This document shows, one piece after another, positions 17,809 through 27,482 of a stretch of 64,000 bases of DNA. A program made the translations under genes and the position numbers. Location of the stretch: NCBI GenBank assembly GCA_021740825.1, contig JAIOZA010000010.1, positions 20,933-84,932 on the forward strand. Reading direction: 5' to 3'. The stretch's first letter is position 1. The number at the start of each line of letters is the position of its first letter. A model generated the notes under the pieces. That model did not search any database. It had not been told where the DNA came from and saw only the letters and a list, made by a program, of their open reading frames with translations. Origin of the DNA: Bacteroidia bacterium. GTDB lineage: Bacteria; Bacteroidota; Bacteroidia; B-17B0; Aurantibacillaceae.

Positions 17809-18489
17809 ATGGAATTAGATATAAGGATAAAAATGAATGAAAAACTATTTCTTCGAAATCCGGAAGAATCGGTTTTAGGCAAGAAAATTGTAAAAAACGG
17901 ATTACTTCTCATTAATAAAATTGGTTTTGAAGAATTCACTTTTAAAAAACTATCTATAGAAATATCAACTACCGAGGCTACGATTTATAGGTATTTTGAA
18001 AACAAACATCGTTTACTTATTTATTTAATTAATTGGTATTGGAGTTATATAGAATATAAGGTTGTTTTTCAAACGAATAACATAACCAATCCTGAGAAAA
18101 AACTAAAAACAATCATAAGATTATTAGTTGAAAATGCAGCCGATAAAGAATTAAACTCTGATTTTATTTCAGAAAAAGATGCTTATCAATTAATTATGTG
18201 GGAAGGATCAAAGTCTTATTTAACTAGAAATGTTAGTAAGGATAATAACGACAGACTTTTTAAACCTTATAAAGATTTATGTGAACGAATTGCTTCGATA
18301 ATAACCGAACACAATCCAAAATATAAGTTTCCTCATTCAATGGCTAGCACATTATTAGAGATGGCACATGCACAAAAATTTTTTATGCAAAATCTCCCAT
18401 CTCTAACTGATTTTTTGAAAGATGAGGATGATAAAAAAATCATCCTATTTTTTGAATCACTATTATTTAATTCTATAAATAGTAAATAA
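17809..18489 (+). CDS. TetR/AcrR-family transcriptional regulator
   Basis: The 226-residue protein carries a TetR helix-turn-helix around residues 25-75, including GFEEFTFKKLSIEISTTEA and TIYRYFENKHRLLIYLINW. The C-terminal ligand-binding domain is not family-typical and gives no ligand clue. It is divergent from the TolC/HlyD fusion operon, with two matching palindromes in the 109-bp spacer, and is therefore the probable repressor of that operon and of itself. An ATG at 17833 (MNEKLF) is an alternative start. A hairpin terminator follows. Confidence 0.88.
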   Translation: MELDIRIKMNEKLFLRNPEESVLGKKIVKNGLLLINKIGFEEFTFKKLSIEISTTEATIYRYFENKHRLLIYLINWYWSYIEYKVVFQTNNITNPEKKLKTIIRLLVENAADKELNSDFISEKDAYQLIMWEGSKSYLTRNVSKDNNDRLFKPYKDLCERIASIITEHNPKYKFPHSMASTLLEMAHAQKFFMQNLPSLTDFLKDEDDKKIILFFESLLFNSINSK

Positions 18490-18557
18490 TTGATGGAACT
18501 GAATAGTTAATTTTTAATTATAATTAGTTTGTTTGAAAATGATTCTGTGAAAACAAA

Positions 18558-18590
18558 AACCTACCAGAATTACTTCGGATAGGTTCTTTT
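18558..18590 (+). terminator. Terminator-like hairpin after the TetR gene
   Basis: AACCTACC at 18558-18565 pairs with GGATAGGTT at 18577-18585 (one bulge), followed by CTTTT. It lies between the tetR stop and the convergent mnmA stop. Confidence 0.55.
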
Positions 18591-18605
18591 CAAAAACAAA
18601 TTACT

Positions 18606-19709
18606 CTACAAGCTCATTAATGGTTTTCTATCAATAAAGCCGCCTCCAATTAAATCATCTCCTTCGTAAATTACAGCACTTTGACCAGGTGCAATGCCAG
18701 TAGCTGATTCATGAAAAACAATATTCAATTTATTATCAATTGTATTAATAGTGCTTAAACGCCCTGAATCTTTATAACGGATTTTTGTTAAGGCCACGTA
18801 ATCTTGAGGCAACGATTCGTATTTAATTAAATTAAAATCACGCACATTAATTTCCATTTCTTTTAAATCATCTAAATCGCCCAATACAACCGTATTTGTT
18901 TCGGGTATAATTTCCTTAACAAATACAGGTTCTCCCATTGCTAAATCTAAACCTTTACGCTGGCCAATTGTGTAAAAAGGATACCCACGATGCGTACCAA
19001 CTTTTTTTCCTTTGTATAAATAATTACCTCCTTCAACACTTGCCTCTAAATTTGGTAAGCGATGTTTTAAAAACGAACGGTAATCATTATCAGGCACAAA
19101 ACAAATATCGTAACTCTCGCTTTTATTTGCTAAATCTATAAAGCCGGCATCTTTTGCCATTTGTTTTATTTCCGGTTTTTTAAATTTACCTAATGGAAAC
19201 ATGGTTCGTTTTAAACTATCTTGTCCCAAGCCCCAAAGCACATAAGTTTGATCTTTAGTTTGATCAATACCTTTAAAAATAACTTTGCGATTATTTTCCT
19301 CACGAACTTGAGCATAGTGCCCAGTTGCAATAAATTCACAATCTAGCATGTCCGCACGTTTTAATAACGCTTCCCATTTAATGTGCGTATTGCATAATAC
19401 GCATGGGTTTGGTGTGCGACCTGCTAAGTATTCTTCAACAAAATTATTGATAATATGATCTCCAAATTCTGCCCTGATATCTAATATATAATGAGGGAAA
19501 CCAAATGTTACTGCCATTGAGCGAGCATCATTAATACTATCTAAACTGCAACATCCTGTTTCTTTTTTTGTACTACCTGATGTTTCGTAATCCCATGTTT
19601 TCATGGTAATGCCAATAACTTCGTAACCTTGTTCGTGTAACATCATAGCAGCAACCGAACTATCAATTCCTCCGCTCATTGCTACTAATACTTTTCCGTG
19701 TTTACTCAT
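18606..19709 (-). CDS. mnmA: tRNA-uridine 2-sulfurtransferase MnmA
   Basis: The 367-residue protein has the PP-loop SGGIDSS at residues 12-18, the catalytic cysteine C106 in PNPCVLCN, and the second active-site cysteine C203 in SYDICFVPD. The C-terminal part contains the IGQRKGLDLAMGEPVFV segment and the APGQSAVIYEG barrel. It activates U34 of Glu, Gln and Lys tRNAs with ATP and inserts sulfur delivered by a persulfide relay. The length is normal. It is monocistronic and convergent with the TetR gene. Confidence 0.96.
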   Translation of the reverse strand: MSKHGKVLVAMSGGIDSSVAAMMLHEQGYEVIGITMKTWDYETSGSTKKETGCCSLDSINDARSMAVTFGFPHYILDIRAEFGDHIINNFVEEYLAGRTPNPCVLCNTHIKWEALLKRADMLDCEFIATGHYAQVREENNRKVIFKGIDQTKDQTYVLWGLGQDSLKRTMFPLGKFKKPEIKQMAKDAGFIDLANKSESYDICFVPDNDYRSFLKHRLPNLEASVEGGNYLYKGKKVGTHRGYPFYTIGQRKGLDLAMGEPVFVKEIIPETNTVVLGDLDDLKEMEINVRDFNLIKYESLPQDYVALTKIRYKDSGRLSTINTIDNKLNIVFHESATGIAPGQSAVIYEGDDLIGGGFIDRKPLMSL

Positions 19710-19800
19710 TTTGTATACTTCTTATTTTTATAGCAAGGTGCATTCTTTTTTTCACAAAGGAACAATGCTTTGTTTTATGAATTTAAAATTATTTTAAATG

Positions 19801-20601
19801 CTACTTTTTTTCTTTAGATTTTGTAGTTGTGGCGTTTGGTTTTGCTGCAGTTGTTTTAGTTTCAGCAGACTTTAATTTATCTTCAGAATTTTTGTTTTTA
19901 TTAAAAAACTCCTCGGCTTCTTTTGCTGTTGCTAATTTACCCCCAGGTTTATATAATTCTCTTTCTGTAATTTTACCATTTTTGTCCCGATAAAGCCAAG
20001 GCCCACTTTTTGCTCCGTTTTTATAGTAACCAACAGCAGCTGAAACTTTATTTGGATAATAAAATGCATTTTTTCCTTCTAATTTCCCATCTACATAAAG
20101 TCCTTCACTTTTAATTAATGTTTTGTCATAAAACAATTTAAATGGCCCGTCCATTTTACCCAATTTATAATTCCGCTCTTCGCTAACAGTTCCATCAGGA
20201 AAATAAACGTATTCGGTACCATCTTTTTTTCCTTTAATGTAATTTTCTCTTGAAATAAGGATACCCTTTTCATCATAATAGTTCCAAGCCGAATCTTTAT
20301 CTTCTCCAATATATTTGCCATATGCCATTTTTTTACCTGTTGGATGAAACAAAGTTGAATACGCATACTTCCCATCTTGTTTAAAATTCATAATTGCTTT
20401 TACTGTATCGTGAGGATAGTAGTATTTAAAAACACCTTGAGGTTTATCATCTTTAAATAATCCTTCATAAATTAATTTCTTAGTTTTAACATCTGTTTTT
20501 TTCCAATAACCTTGCTTTTTTCCAGCAGCATCAGTTTGTGTTTGAGCATAACTTAAAACACCTATCAATAAAGAAAAAATGAAACAAATATATTTATGCA
20601 T
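19801..20601 (-). CDS. YwqK/MORN-repeat secreted protein
   Basis: The 266-residue protein has a signal peptide (cleavage after SYAQ, residue 20). It is then built from about eight MORN-variant repeats of the form G-x-W-x-Y-Y-x-x-x-G (for example GYWKKTD, GVFKYYYPHDT, SAWNYYDEKGIL, GTEYVYFPDGT, GPFKLFYDKT, GKNAFYYPNK, GPWLYRDKNGK). These resemble the YwqK family, whose name as an antitoxin is not well supported in Bacteroidota. The C-terminal 40 residues are a low-complexity Lys/Thr/Ala tail. It is probably periplasmic or surface-exposed; the function is unknown. Confidence 0.8.
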   Translation of the reverse strand: MHKYICFIFSLLIGVLSYAQTQTDAAGKKQGYWKKTDVKTKKLIYEGLFKDDKPQGVFKYYYPHDTVKAIMNFKQDGKYAYSTLFHPTGKKMAYGKYIGEDKDSAWNYYDEKGILISRENYIKGKKDGTEYVYFPDGTVSEERNYKLGKMDGPFKLFYDKTLIKSEGLYVDGKLEGKNAFYYPNKVSAAVGYYKNGAKSGPWLYRDKNGKITERELYKPGGKLATAKEAEEFFNKNKNSEDKLKSAETKTTAAKPNATTTKSKEKK

Positions 20602-20636
20602 AAAATTAATTTTTGATTAATAACTTATTATAAGGC

Positions 20637-20644
20637 CAAAGTTA
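20637..20644 (-). promoter_or_regulatory. -7 promoter element (TAACTTTG) for the YwqK-like gene
   Basis: On the minus strand TAACTTTG fits TAnnTTTG and lies 35 bp upstream of the ATG at 20601. Confidence 0.45.
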
Positions 20645-20788
20645 CATTATCTATCAATAAAAAAAGGTTTTGTAACCGATTTTTCTGAAAATTTAAGAGT
20701 AAGAGTTTGTTTGAAATTTATTTCGAATTTTTCATTTAAAAGTTTCTTTGGAAAAAAGAAGATTTATACCAAATAGCTATATAATTAA

Positions 20789-20884
20789 GTCCAATTATGG
20801 TGGTCATGCTGAACTTGATTCAGCATCTCAAAGACCCTGAATCAAGTTCAGGGCGACTAACCGCTTGGGCTATCTATTCCTTAT
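20789..20884 (-). repeat. MITE-like double-hairpin repeat, copy A
   Basis: This 96-bp core matches, on the opposite strand, the element at 30729-30824 at about 90 of 96 positions. It holds two hairpins in opposite orientation, CCCTGAA-CTTGA-TTCAGGG and ATGCTGAA-TCAAG-TTCAGCAT. Weaker similarity continues to short inverted ends, TTATACCAAATA at 20764 and TATTTGGAATTA near 20894. The rest of the 430-bp gap between the YwqK gene and recA holds only a promoter and the recA terminator. Confidence 0.7.
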
Positions 20885-20970
20885 GAATCGTATTATTTGG
20901 AATTACGTTGGACAAAAAACTAAAAATTTATTTTTAAAATCACTCCGTTATATTTTTTAATAGAAGGTTT

Positions 20971-21008
20971 AAAATAAAAAATCCATCAGTTGGCATACTG
21001 ATGGATTT
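20971..21008 (-). terminator. recA terminator
   Basis: AAATCCATCAG and CTGATGGATTT (20979-21008) form an 11-bp stem with an 8-base loop. On the minus strand it is followed by TTTTTATTTT, a good intrinsic terminator 24 bp after the recA stop. Confidence 0.8.
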
Positions 21009-21031
21009 CTGTAACAAAAATCTTAAAATAA

Positions 21032-22081
21032 TTAGGCGTTTGCGGCTTCTTCTTTTAAAACGGCGATAATTTTATCTTCAATTTCTTGCGCTAAATCTGG
21101 ATTTTCAGCAAAGATAGATTTCACTGAATCTCTACCTTGTCCTAATTTAGTATCGTCGTAACTAAACCATGATCCGCTTTTTTTAATGATCCCTTTATCA
21201 ACACCAATGTCAATTATTTCTCCAACTTTACTAATTCCTTCTCCAAAAACAATATCAAATTCAGCCATACGGAAAGGAGGTGCAAGTTTGTTTTTAATAA
21301 CTTTTACACGAGTTCTATTTCCCGTAACAACATCTCCGTCTTTAATTTGGCTAATTCTTCTAATATCTAAACGGACAGATGCATAAAATTTAAGAGCATT
21401 TCCGCCGGTAGTAGTTTCAGGATTACCAAACATGACCCCAATTTTTTCACGTAATTGATTGATAAAAATACAGCAACAGCCTGTTTTATTAATAGTACCT
21501 GTTAATTTACGTAATGCTTGACTCATTAAGCGAGCTTGTAAGCCCATTCTGCTGTCACCCATTTCACCTTCAATTTCTGCTTTTGGTGTTAATGCAGCAA
21601 CTGAATCTATAACTACTAAATCAACAGCACCAGAACGGATTAAATTATCTGCGATTTCTAACGCTTGCTCTCCGTTATCTGGTTGAGATATTAATAAGCT
21701 TTTAGTGTCAACACCTAATTTTTCTGCATAAAAACGGTCAAATGCGTGCTCTGCATCAATAATGGCAGCTATACCACCAGCGCGCTGTACGCTAGCAATA
21801 GCATGAATTGCCAAAGTAGTTTTTCCAGACGATTCAGGTCCATAAATTTCAACCACTCTTCCTCTAGGCAATCCTCCAATACCTAAAGCAATGTTTAAGC
21901 CTAATGAACCAGTTGAAATTGAATCCATTGGTTCAACAACTGAATCGCCTAATTTCATGATTGTTCCTTTACCATAAGTTTTTTCTAACTTATCTAAAGT
22001 TAATTGTAGTGCTTTTAATTTTTCACTTCCTATTGCATTTCTGTCTACAGTTTCAATAGGTTCTTCTGTTTTTTTTGCCAT
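21032..22081 (-). CDS. recA: Recombinase RecA
   Basis: The 349-residue protein is typical RecA. It has Walker A GPESSGKT at 81-88, [18 protein letters not shown], the [20 protein letters not shown]alker B/L1 region, and [20 protein letters not shown] covering loop L2. It polymerises on single-stranded DNA, drives strand exchange, and acts as coprotease for LexA-type repressors. The upstream region carries a TAGATTTG -7 element. At 22192-22208 it also carries a 17-bp palindrome identical to one in front of the XRE-S24 repressor at 33377, which suggests damage-inducible control. It is followed by its own terminator, so it is probably monocistronic. Confidence 0.98.
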   Translation of the reverse strand: MAKKTEEPIETVDRNAIGSEKLKALQLTLDKLEKTYGKGTIMKLGDSVVEPMDSISTGSLGLNIALGIGGLPRGRVVEIYGPESSGKTTLAIHAIASVQRAGGIAAIIDAEHAFDRFYAEKLGVDTKSLLISQPDNGEQALEIADNLIRSGAVDLVVIDSVAALTPKAEIEGEMGDSRMGLQARLMSQALRKLTGTINKTGCCCIFINQLREKIGVMFGNPETTTGGNALKFYASVRLDIRRISQIKDGDVVTGNRTRVKVIKNKLAPPFRMAEFDIVFGEGISKVGEIIDIGVDKGIIKKSGSWFSYDDTKLGQGRDSVKSIFAENPDLAQEIEDKIIAVLKEEAANA

Positions 22082-22161
22082 GATATTTATTTTTATAGTT
22101 TTAAGTTACAATTTTTAAAATTAGAGTAGTTAACAAGTTTGCAACATTCTCAAATTCTTTA

Positions 22162-22169
22162 CAAATCTA
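22162..22169 (-). promoter_or_regulatory. recA -7 promoter element (TAGATTTG)
   Basis: On the minus strand TAGATTTG fits TAnnTTTG. The palindrome at 22192-22208 begins 22 bp upstream and so covers the -33 region. The leader to the ATG at 22081 is about 75 nt. Confidence 0.55.
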
Positions 22170-22191
22170 ATTCAAAATTCAAGCAACTGAT

Positions 22192-22208
22192 TGCTATAAA
22201 TTGTAGCA
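22192..22208 (-). promoter_or_regulatory. Candidate SOS-like operator upstream of recA
   Basis: On the recA coding strand this reads TGCTACAATTTATAGCA, identical in sequence and orientation to the box at 33350-33366 in front of the LexA-like repressor gene. The arms are TGCTAyAA/TTrTAGCA. The rest of the 400-bp gap up to 22481 contains only A/T-rich sequence and the terminator at 22431. Confidence 0.7.
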
Positions 22209-22430
22209 TTAACTAAATTGGCCGTATTTATAGGGATTAGAGAGGTAAAAAAAGTATTCGTAAGTTTAAAAATTTCAAGGTTATGAAATTAAATGAACTA
22301 TTTTTTTATGGAATTATGGTGTTATATTAACTTTATAAAAAACAAAGAAACCAGCACTTTGATATAGTAAATCAAGCCATGTTTTTTTTAAGATATTTAA
22401 TTTATTTGAAATGTTAAAAAAAATGCCATA

Positions 22431-22462
22431 AAAAAAGCCCGAACTTTGTTCGGGCTTTTTTT
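22431..22462 (-). terminator. Strong intrinsic terminator after the small lipoprotein gene
   Basis: AAAGCCCGAAC and GTTCGGGCTTT form an 11-bp GC-rich stem with loop TTT, flanked by A- and T-runs. It lies 20 bp past the lipoprotein stop (minus strand). It is symmetrical enough to act in both directions. Confidence 0.85.
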
Positions 22463-22481
22463 ATGTTAGCTATGCTAAATA

Positions 22482-22754
22482 TTAGTGTTTTTTTCCACCT
22501 TTAGCTGGAGTAGCTTTTGCTAATGAATCAGCAACTCGTGCAGAATCAGCAGCAACTTTAGCAGCAGCTTCAGCAGCAACAGCAGCTTCAGCTTCAGCAA
22601 CTTTAGCTAAAGAATCAGCTTGAGCTTGAGCTACAGCAGCTATTGAATCTTCAGTTTGTTTTTGTTTAGCAGCCAATTCTTCTTTAGAAGGACCACAAGA
22701 TACAAATGCAGCTGATAATGCAGCTACAGCAACGATTGATAATACTTTTTTCAT
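22482..22754 (-). CDS. Small Ala-rich coiled-coil lipoprotein
   Basis: The 90-residue protein has a lipoprotein signal ending in AFVSC (lipidated Cys20). After it the sequence is almost all Ala, Lys, Glu, Asp and Ser in heptad-like repeats (ADSLAKVAEAEAAVAAEA, ADSARVADSLAKA). This predicts a continuous alpha-helix or coiled coil, as in Lpp-type envelope lipoproteins, though no homology to Lpp is implied. The tail GGKKH is basic, which might contact peptidoglycan. A clean promoter and strong terminator make it a discrete, possibly highly expressed unit. Function unknown. Confidence 0.78.
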   Translation of the reverse strand: MKKVLSIVAVAALSAAFVSCGPSKEELAAKQKQTEDSIAAVAQAQADSLAKVAEAEAAVAAEAAAKVAADSARVADSLAKATPAKGGKKH

Positions 22755-22796
22755 TTTAAATTTTTTAGGTTTTGTTAATTTGAGTGCAAAATTACA

Positions 22797-22804
22797 TTTA
22801 TTTT
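22797..22804 (-). promoter_or_regulatory. -7 promoter element (TAATTTTG) for the small lipoprotein
   Basis: On the minus strand TAATTTTG fits TAnnTTTG, giving a leader of about 38 nt. It overlaps the 5' extension of the pyrD reading frame, arguing that this extension is not coding. Confidence 0.5.
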
Positions 22805-22888
22805 TTAATTTTAGTTAAAAAAATGAAAATATTTTATTTTATTTTTCAACATTCTGTATTTCAGGTTATTAAAAAGCTCTATAAACCT

Positions 22889-22896
22889 TACTTTTG
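22889..22896 (+). promoter_or_regulatory. -7 promoter element (TACTTTTG) for pyrD
   Basis: TACTTTTG fits TAnnTTTG and ends only 7 bp before the ATG at 22904. Transcription would start at or just before the start codon. Confidence 0.5.
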
Positions 22897-22903
22897 CGTA
22901 ATT

Positions 22904-23947
22904 ATGTACAAAATATTTTTAAAACCACTTCTTTTTAAGTTAGATCCCGAGAAAGCGCATTATTTAACTTTTGATTTGCTTAAGTTTTTTCTTGGCAATT
23001 CTTTTTGTAAAAGTTTAGCAAGCTTTGTTTTTGGCGTTAAGCATCCTAAACTTAAAAAACTACTATTTGGATTAACATTTGACAATCCTGTTGGCCTTGC
23101 TGCTGGTTTAGATAAAGATGCAAAAGTTTTTAACGAATTAGCCGCCCTTGGCTTTGGTTTTATTGAAATTGGAACATTAACTCCAAAAGCGCAACCCGGC
23201 AATGATAAACCAAGGTTATTTAGATTGCCAAATGATCACGCTTTAATAAATCGAATGGGATTTAATAATGAAGGAGTTGATGCGGCAGCTATTCGTTTGA
23301 AATTCAAGAAAACAAAAACGATTATTGGAGGAAATATCGGGAAAAACAAATTAACGCCAAACGAGGATGCTATCAACGATTATGAATATTGTTTTAATGC
23401 CCTATTTGATGTTGTAGATTATTTTGTTGTAAATGTAAGTTCACCTAATACCCCAAACCTAAGAGAACTTCAAGATAAGGAACCTTTAACTCATTTATTA
23501 AATCATTTACAAAAAATTAATAATGCTAAAACAAAACGGAAACCAATCCTTTTAAAGATTGCTCCTGATTTAACCAATTCTCAATTAGATGATATTATAG
23601 AAATTGTTGCATCTACTAAAATTGATGGTATTGTAGCAACTAACACTACTATTGCACGTGAACCTTTAACTTATCCCAAAACAGAAATAGAAGCTATTGG
23701 TATGGGTGGATTGAGCGGAAAACCATTAACTAAAAGAAGCACTGAAGTGATATCTTATTTAAAAACAAAATCGAGTAATGCATTTCCTGTCATTGGTGTT
23801 GGAGGCATTCACAGCCCCGAAGATGCCATTGAAAAGATAAAAGCAGGTGCTGACTTAATTCAATTATACACAGGTTTTGTTTATGAAGGCCCTTCATTAA
23901 TCAAAAAAATCAATAAAGAACTTATCAATCAAAATATTTTAAAATGA
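22904..23947 (+). CDS. pyrD: Dihydroorotate dehydrogenase (quinone), class 2
   Basis: From the ATG at 22904 the protein has 347 residues and begins [19 protein letters not shown], the amphipathic helix typical of class 2 membrane-associated enzymes. FMN-binding and catalytic features are [34 protein letters not shown] (catalytic Ser) and [13 protein letters not shown]. It oxidises dihydroorotate to orotate with quinone at the inner membrane. The open frame extends 40 codons upstream, but that part is hydrophobic, not family-like, and overlaps the divergent lipoprotein promoter. The next gene starts inside its stop (ATGA), so the two are cotranslated. Confidence 0.95.
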   Translation: MYKIFLKPLLFKLDPEKAHYLTFDLLKFFLGNSFCKSLASFVFGVKHPKLKKLLFGLTFDNPVGLAAGLDKDAKVFNELAALGFGFIEIGTLTPKAQPGNDKPRLFRLPNDHALINRMGFNNEGVDAAAIRLKFKKTKTIIGGNIGKNKLTPNEDAINDYEYCFNALFDVVDYFVVNVSSPNTPNLRELQDKEPLTHLLNHLQKINNAKTKRKPILLKIAPDLTNSQLDDIIEIVASTKIDGIVATNTTIAREPLTYPKTEIEAIGMGGLSGKPLTKRSTEVISYLKTKSSNAFPVIGVGGIHSPEDAIEKIKAGADLIQLYTGFVYEGPSLIKKINKELINQNILK

Positions 23948-24798
23948 AGTTAATTGAATGCCCCAGAGATGCCATGCAAGGTATCAAAGAATTGATTCCT
24001 ACAGATATTAAAGCAAACTATATTAATTCTCTTTTAAATATTGGTTTTGATACCATTGATTTTGGAAGTTTTGTTTCGCCAAAAGCCATTCCTCAAATGC
24101 AAGACACTGCAGAGGTTTTAAAGCAATTAGATTTATCAACCACAAAAAGTAAATTGTTAGCCATTGTTGCTAATACGCGTGGAGCGCAAGATGCCTGCTC
24201 TTTTAATGAAATCAGCTATTTAGGATTTCCATTTTCAATTTCAGAAACGTTTCAGCAACGAAATGCCAATTCTAGTATTGCAGAGTCTTTAATGAGGGTT
24301 GAAGAAATTCAAAATCTTTGTGTTAAAAGTAATAAAGAATTAGTAGTTTATATTTCAATGGCATTCGGTAATCCTTATGGCGATATTTGGAATAGTGAAA
24401 TTGTAATTAATTGGACAAAAAAATTAGGTGATTTAGGTATTAAAATTATTGCACTTTCTGACACAATTGGAGTGTCAAACCCGGAAAATATTAGCTATTT
24501 ATTTTCAAATATTATCCCTGAATTTAAAACCATTGAAATTGGAGCCCACTTGCACTCAACCAAAGAAAAAGCACAAGAGAAAATAGACGCTGCTTATAAA
24601 AGTGGTTGTCAGCGTTTTGATGTGGCTATTCATGGCTTTGGTGGCTGCCCTATGGCTAAGGATGATTTAACAGGAAATTTAGCTACGGAAGATTTAGAAC
24701 ATTATTTTAATAGCAATAATATTCCTTTAAACCTTAATTCCGATTTATTATACAAGGCCTATTCACAAAGTTGGGATGTTTTTAATAAGTACCATTAG
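23944..24798 (+). CDS. Hydroxymethylglutaryl-CoA lyase
   Basis: The 284-residue TIM-barrel protein begins [12 protein letters not shown], the substrate-binding RD motif (usually RDGLQ). It continues with [38 protein letters not shown] and the signature [18 protein letters not shown], which carries the catalytic cysteine of HMG-CoA lyases. It cleaves HMG-CoA into acetoacetate and acetyl-CoA in leucine breakdown. The RDAMQ variant is, as I recall, common in Bacteroidota. It overlaps pyrD by 4 bp, an operon without an obvious metabolic link. Confidence 0.9.
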   Translation: MKLIECPRDAMQGIKELIPTDIKANYINSLLNIGFDTIDFGSFVSPKAIPQMQDTAEVLKQLDLSTTKSKLLAIVANTRGAQDACSFNEISYLGFPFSISETFQQRNANSSIAESLMRVEEIQNLCVKSNKELVVYISMAFGNPYGDIWNSEIVINWTKKLGDLGIKIIALSDTIGVSNPENISYLFSNIIPEFKTIEIGAHLHSTKEKAQEKIDAAYKSGCQRFDVAIHGFGGCPMAKDDLTGNLATEDLEHYFNSNNIPLNLNSDLLYKAYSQSWDVFNKYH

Positions 24799-24896
24799 TT
24801 GCAATTTAAAAAACTGCGGAAATAAAACGTATTATTTTAAATAGTTGCTTAAAATCATTAGCAGTAATTTTTGTACTAGTTTAATAAAAAATTAAA

Positions 24897-25865
24897 ATGA
24901 AAAAAATAGGTTTAATTACATCAGGTGGCGATGCTCCGGGAATGAATGCTTGCATTAGAGCAGTTGTAAGAACTGCTCGTGCCGAACAAATAGAGGTTGT
25001 TGGTTTTTACAGGGGTTACGAAGGATTGATTGATAATGATTGCATTCAATTAACAAAAAGCACCGTGTCCAACATTATTCATCGTGGAGGTACGGTTTTA
25101 AAAACTGCTCGTAGTAGTCGTTTTATGACTAGTAAAGGAATGCAAATGGCAGTTGAAACATTGCAAAAACATGCTTTAGATGGATTTATTGTAATAGGCG
25201 GAGATGGCAGCTTTAGAGGCGCTTTAGAATTAAGCAAGCAGCATACCATCAAAACAATTGGATGTCCAGGCACAATTGACAATGATTTGGTAGGTACCGA
25301 TTACACCATTGGTTATGATACTGCAATTAATACTGTAACCGAAGCAATTGATAAAATTCGTGATACCGCAGAAAGCCATGATCGTATTTTTGTTGTTGAG
25401 GTTATGGGGAGAGACGCCGGCTTAATAGCCTTAAGAAGCGCCATTGCATGCGGTGCAGAAGCAATATTAATACCTGAACGTAAAAATGATTTAGCACGAT
25501 TAATGGAAAAGAAAAAATCGTGGAGAAAAACTAAAAAAAGCAGAATTATTATTGTTGCCGAAGGTGATGAAAATGGAGGTGCATTTGGTATAGGAAACTT
25601 ACTTAAAAAAGAATGGCCTGAGTTTGATATTAGAATATCAATTCTAGGACACATACAACGTGGTGGAAATCCAACATGTATGGAGCGTGTAAATGCTAGT
25701 ATAATGGGCTATTATGCCGTTCAAGCATTAAAAAATGGACTTACAAATCAAATGGTTGGAATTGTAAATAAGCAAGTTTGCTACACACCTTTTCAAGATG
25801 CAGTAAAGCATATTGAAGAATTGAATCCTGATATGTTACAAATTTTAGATATTTTATCTGCTTAA
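24897..25865 (+). CDS. pfkA: ATP-dependent 6-phosphofructokinase
   Basis: The 322-residue protein begins with LITSGGDAPGMNA. It carries GGDGS at 101-105 (Gly at the position that is Asp in PPi-dependent enzymes, so ATP use is predicted) and PGTIDND at 124-130 with catalytic Asp128. It also has MGRDAGLIAL and GHIQRGGNPTCMER for fructose-6-phosphate binding. It catalyses the committed step of glycolysis. The length is normal for bacterial PfkA. It is followed after 20 bp by a TPR protein gene. Confidence 0.96.
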   Translation: MKKIGLITSGGDAPGMNACIRAVVRTARAEQIEVVGFYRGYEGLIDNDCIQLTKSTVSNIIHRGGTVLKTARSSRFMTSKGMQMAVETLQKHALDGFIVIGGDGSFRGALELSKQHTIKTIGCPGTIDNDLVGTDYTIGYDTAINTVTEAIDKIRDTAESHDRIFVVEVMGRDAGLIALRSAIACGAEAILIPERKNDLARLMEKKKSWRKTKKSRIIIVAEGDENGGAFGIGNLLKKEWPEFDIRISILGHIQRGGNPTCMERVNASIMGYYAVQALKNGLTNQMVGIVNKQVCYTPFQDAVKHIEELNPDMLQILDILSA

Positions 25866-25885
25866 TTTTTTGACCTTGTAGTTGC

Positions 25886-27322
25886 ATGAAAAAAGCTATT
25901 TTATATTTTATATTTTTTTCTTTTGTCCTCACTAATGTTTTGATGGCACAAAGAGACAAAATTGAAGTTGACCCCTTATTTGCAAGCGCCTTTAAAAAAT
26001 ATGAAACTAAGGATTATGCCGGTTCTTATTTAGATTATTCGGGATACTTATTAAAAAAACCAGGTGATGGTTCGGCAATGTATAACAGAGGTTTATGCGC
26101 TTATGAATTAAAAGATTACAAAGACGGACTTACAAATTTTACAAAAAGTATTGGCTTAGGAAGACGAAAACCAGACGCCTTTTATAGCAGAGGTTTATGC
26201 CATTATAAATTACATAATTACACAATTGCAATTGCAGATTTTGATACCGCTATTGCATTAAATACTAATTATGCAAAAGCACTAACTTATAAAGGAGCTT
26301 GCTTAAATGAACTCAAAAAATACAATGAAGCACTTGAAGTTTTAAATCAAGCGGTGGAAGCTGACTTAAACTATGAAAGTTCATATTATTTTAGAGGAAT
26401 AACCTATTATTATTTAAAGAATTTTGAAAAAGGTTTAGCTGATTGTAATGCTTCGCTTGCAATAAAAACATATTATGAAACTTATTTTTGGCGAGGATTA
26501 CATTATTTAAATTTAAGGCGATATTCAGAATCCATCACTGATTACGATACAGTGATTAGTCATGATTCAAAATATGCGAAAGCATATTATAATAGAGCAA
26601 TTGCCTATTACGATTTAAAAAAATACTCCGATGCGCTTACTGATAACAATATATCAATTGAACTAGATCCTTTAAAGCCTGAGGCATATTATAATAGGGC
26701 TTTGGTAAAATATGAGCTAGGAAAATATAAGGAAGCCGAGCCAGACTTTAATGCAACCATTGATTTGAAATTAAACGACGCTAAACATTATTTATGGCGA
26801 GGGGTAAATTATTATCATCAAAAAAAATATGCCTTAGCAATTGCAGATTTAAATAAAGCAATTCAAAAGGACAATCAATCCGAAACGGCCTATTATTACA
26901 GAGCTTTAATAAAGTACTATCAGCAAGATGATAAAGGTGTAATTGAAGATTGCAGCAGTGCCTTAGCAATAAAACAATCAAGCGATACTTATTACCAACG
27001 AGGAATTAGTAAATATAATTTAAGAAATTACCAAGAAGCGATTGATGATTTTAATGAGTCCTTAAAAATAAAACCAGAGTATAAACTGGCAATACTCGAA
27101 AGAGGTATTGCATATTATCAAATTGAAAAAGATCAATTAGCTTTAACTGATTTGAATAAAGCTATTGAGTTAAATCCTAATTCGTCTCGGGCTTTTTATT
27201 TTAGAGGAAAACTAAAAAAATACATGAATGACCTAGTTGGCTCATGCACGGATTTAAAACAAGCGCAAACACTAGGTAATGATTTGGCAGCAGATGAATT
27301 AGTGAAAAATAAATGTCAGTAA
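25886..27322 (+). CDS. Secreted/periplasmic tetratricopeptide-repeat protein
   Basis: The 478-residue protein has an N-terminal signal peptide (cleavage after VLMAQ, residue 22). About twelve TPR units of 34 residues fill the rest of the chain. They recognisably contain YNRG/YYRG, A..DF..AI and LNP-type positions, for example KAYYNRAIAYYDLKKYSDA and AIADFDTAIALNTNYAKA. TPR arrays are protein-interaction scaffolds; the partner is unknown. It probably shares the pfkA transcript given the 20-bp spacing. Confidence 0.85.
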   Translation: MKKAILYFIFFSFVLTNVLMAQRDKIEVDPLFASAFKKYETKDYAGSYLDYSGYLLKKPGDGSAMYNRGLCAYELKDYKDGLTNFTKSIGLGRRKPDAFYSRGLCHYKLHNYTIAIADFDTAIALNTNYAKALTYKGACLNELKKYNEALEVLNQAVEADLNYESSYYFRGITYYYLKNFEKGLADCNASLAIKTYYETYFWRGLHYLNLRRYSESITDYDTVISHDSKYAKAYYNRAIAYYDLKKYSDALTDNNISIELDPLKPEAYYNRALVKYELGKYKEAEPDFNATIDLKLNDAKHYLWRGVNYYHQKKYALAIADLNKAIQKDNQSETAYYYRALIKYYQQDDKGVIEDCSSALAIKQSSDTYYQRGISKYNLRNYQEAIDDFNESLKIKPEYKLAILERGIAYYQIEKDQLALTDLNKAIELNPNSSRAFYFRGKLKKYMNDLVGSCTDLKQAQTLGNDLAADELVKNKCQ

Positions 27323-27482
27323 GGTACTGATTTAGTAGCTTTCGCAGCTTTGTAAATCACTGTCTAAGATTTTTAAACACTAACGTTGCCTTAAATTTAT
27401 TATGCATTGTATAGGTAAAATAAAAACAACTTGCACTTGATAATAAAATCCAGGACAACGTAATCCTTCTACTTACTTTAAC

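Noticed and set aside
22482..22754. Short tandem-looking DNA repeats that could be read as a CRISPR or VNTR array
   Set aside because: The repeats are GCAGC/GCTTC-type codon runs for Ala and Lys within a lipoprotein with a proper signal, and there are no regular spacers.
22784..22903. Forty-codon N-terminal extension of pyrD
   Set aside because: It overlaps the divergent lipoprotein promoter and encodes a Phe/Lys-rich stretch not seen in class 2 enzymes, whereas [11 protein letters not shown] is the normal start.
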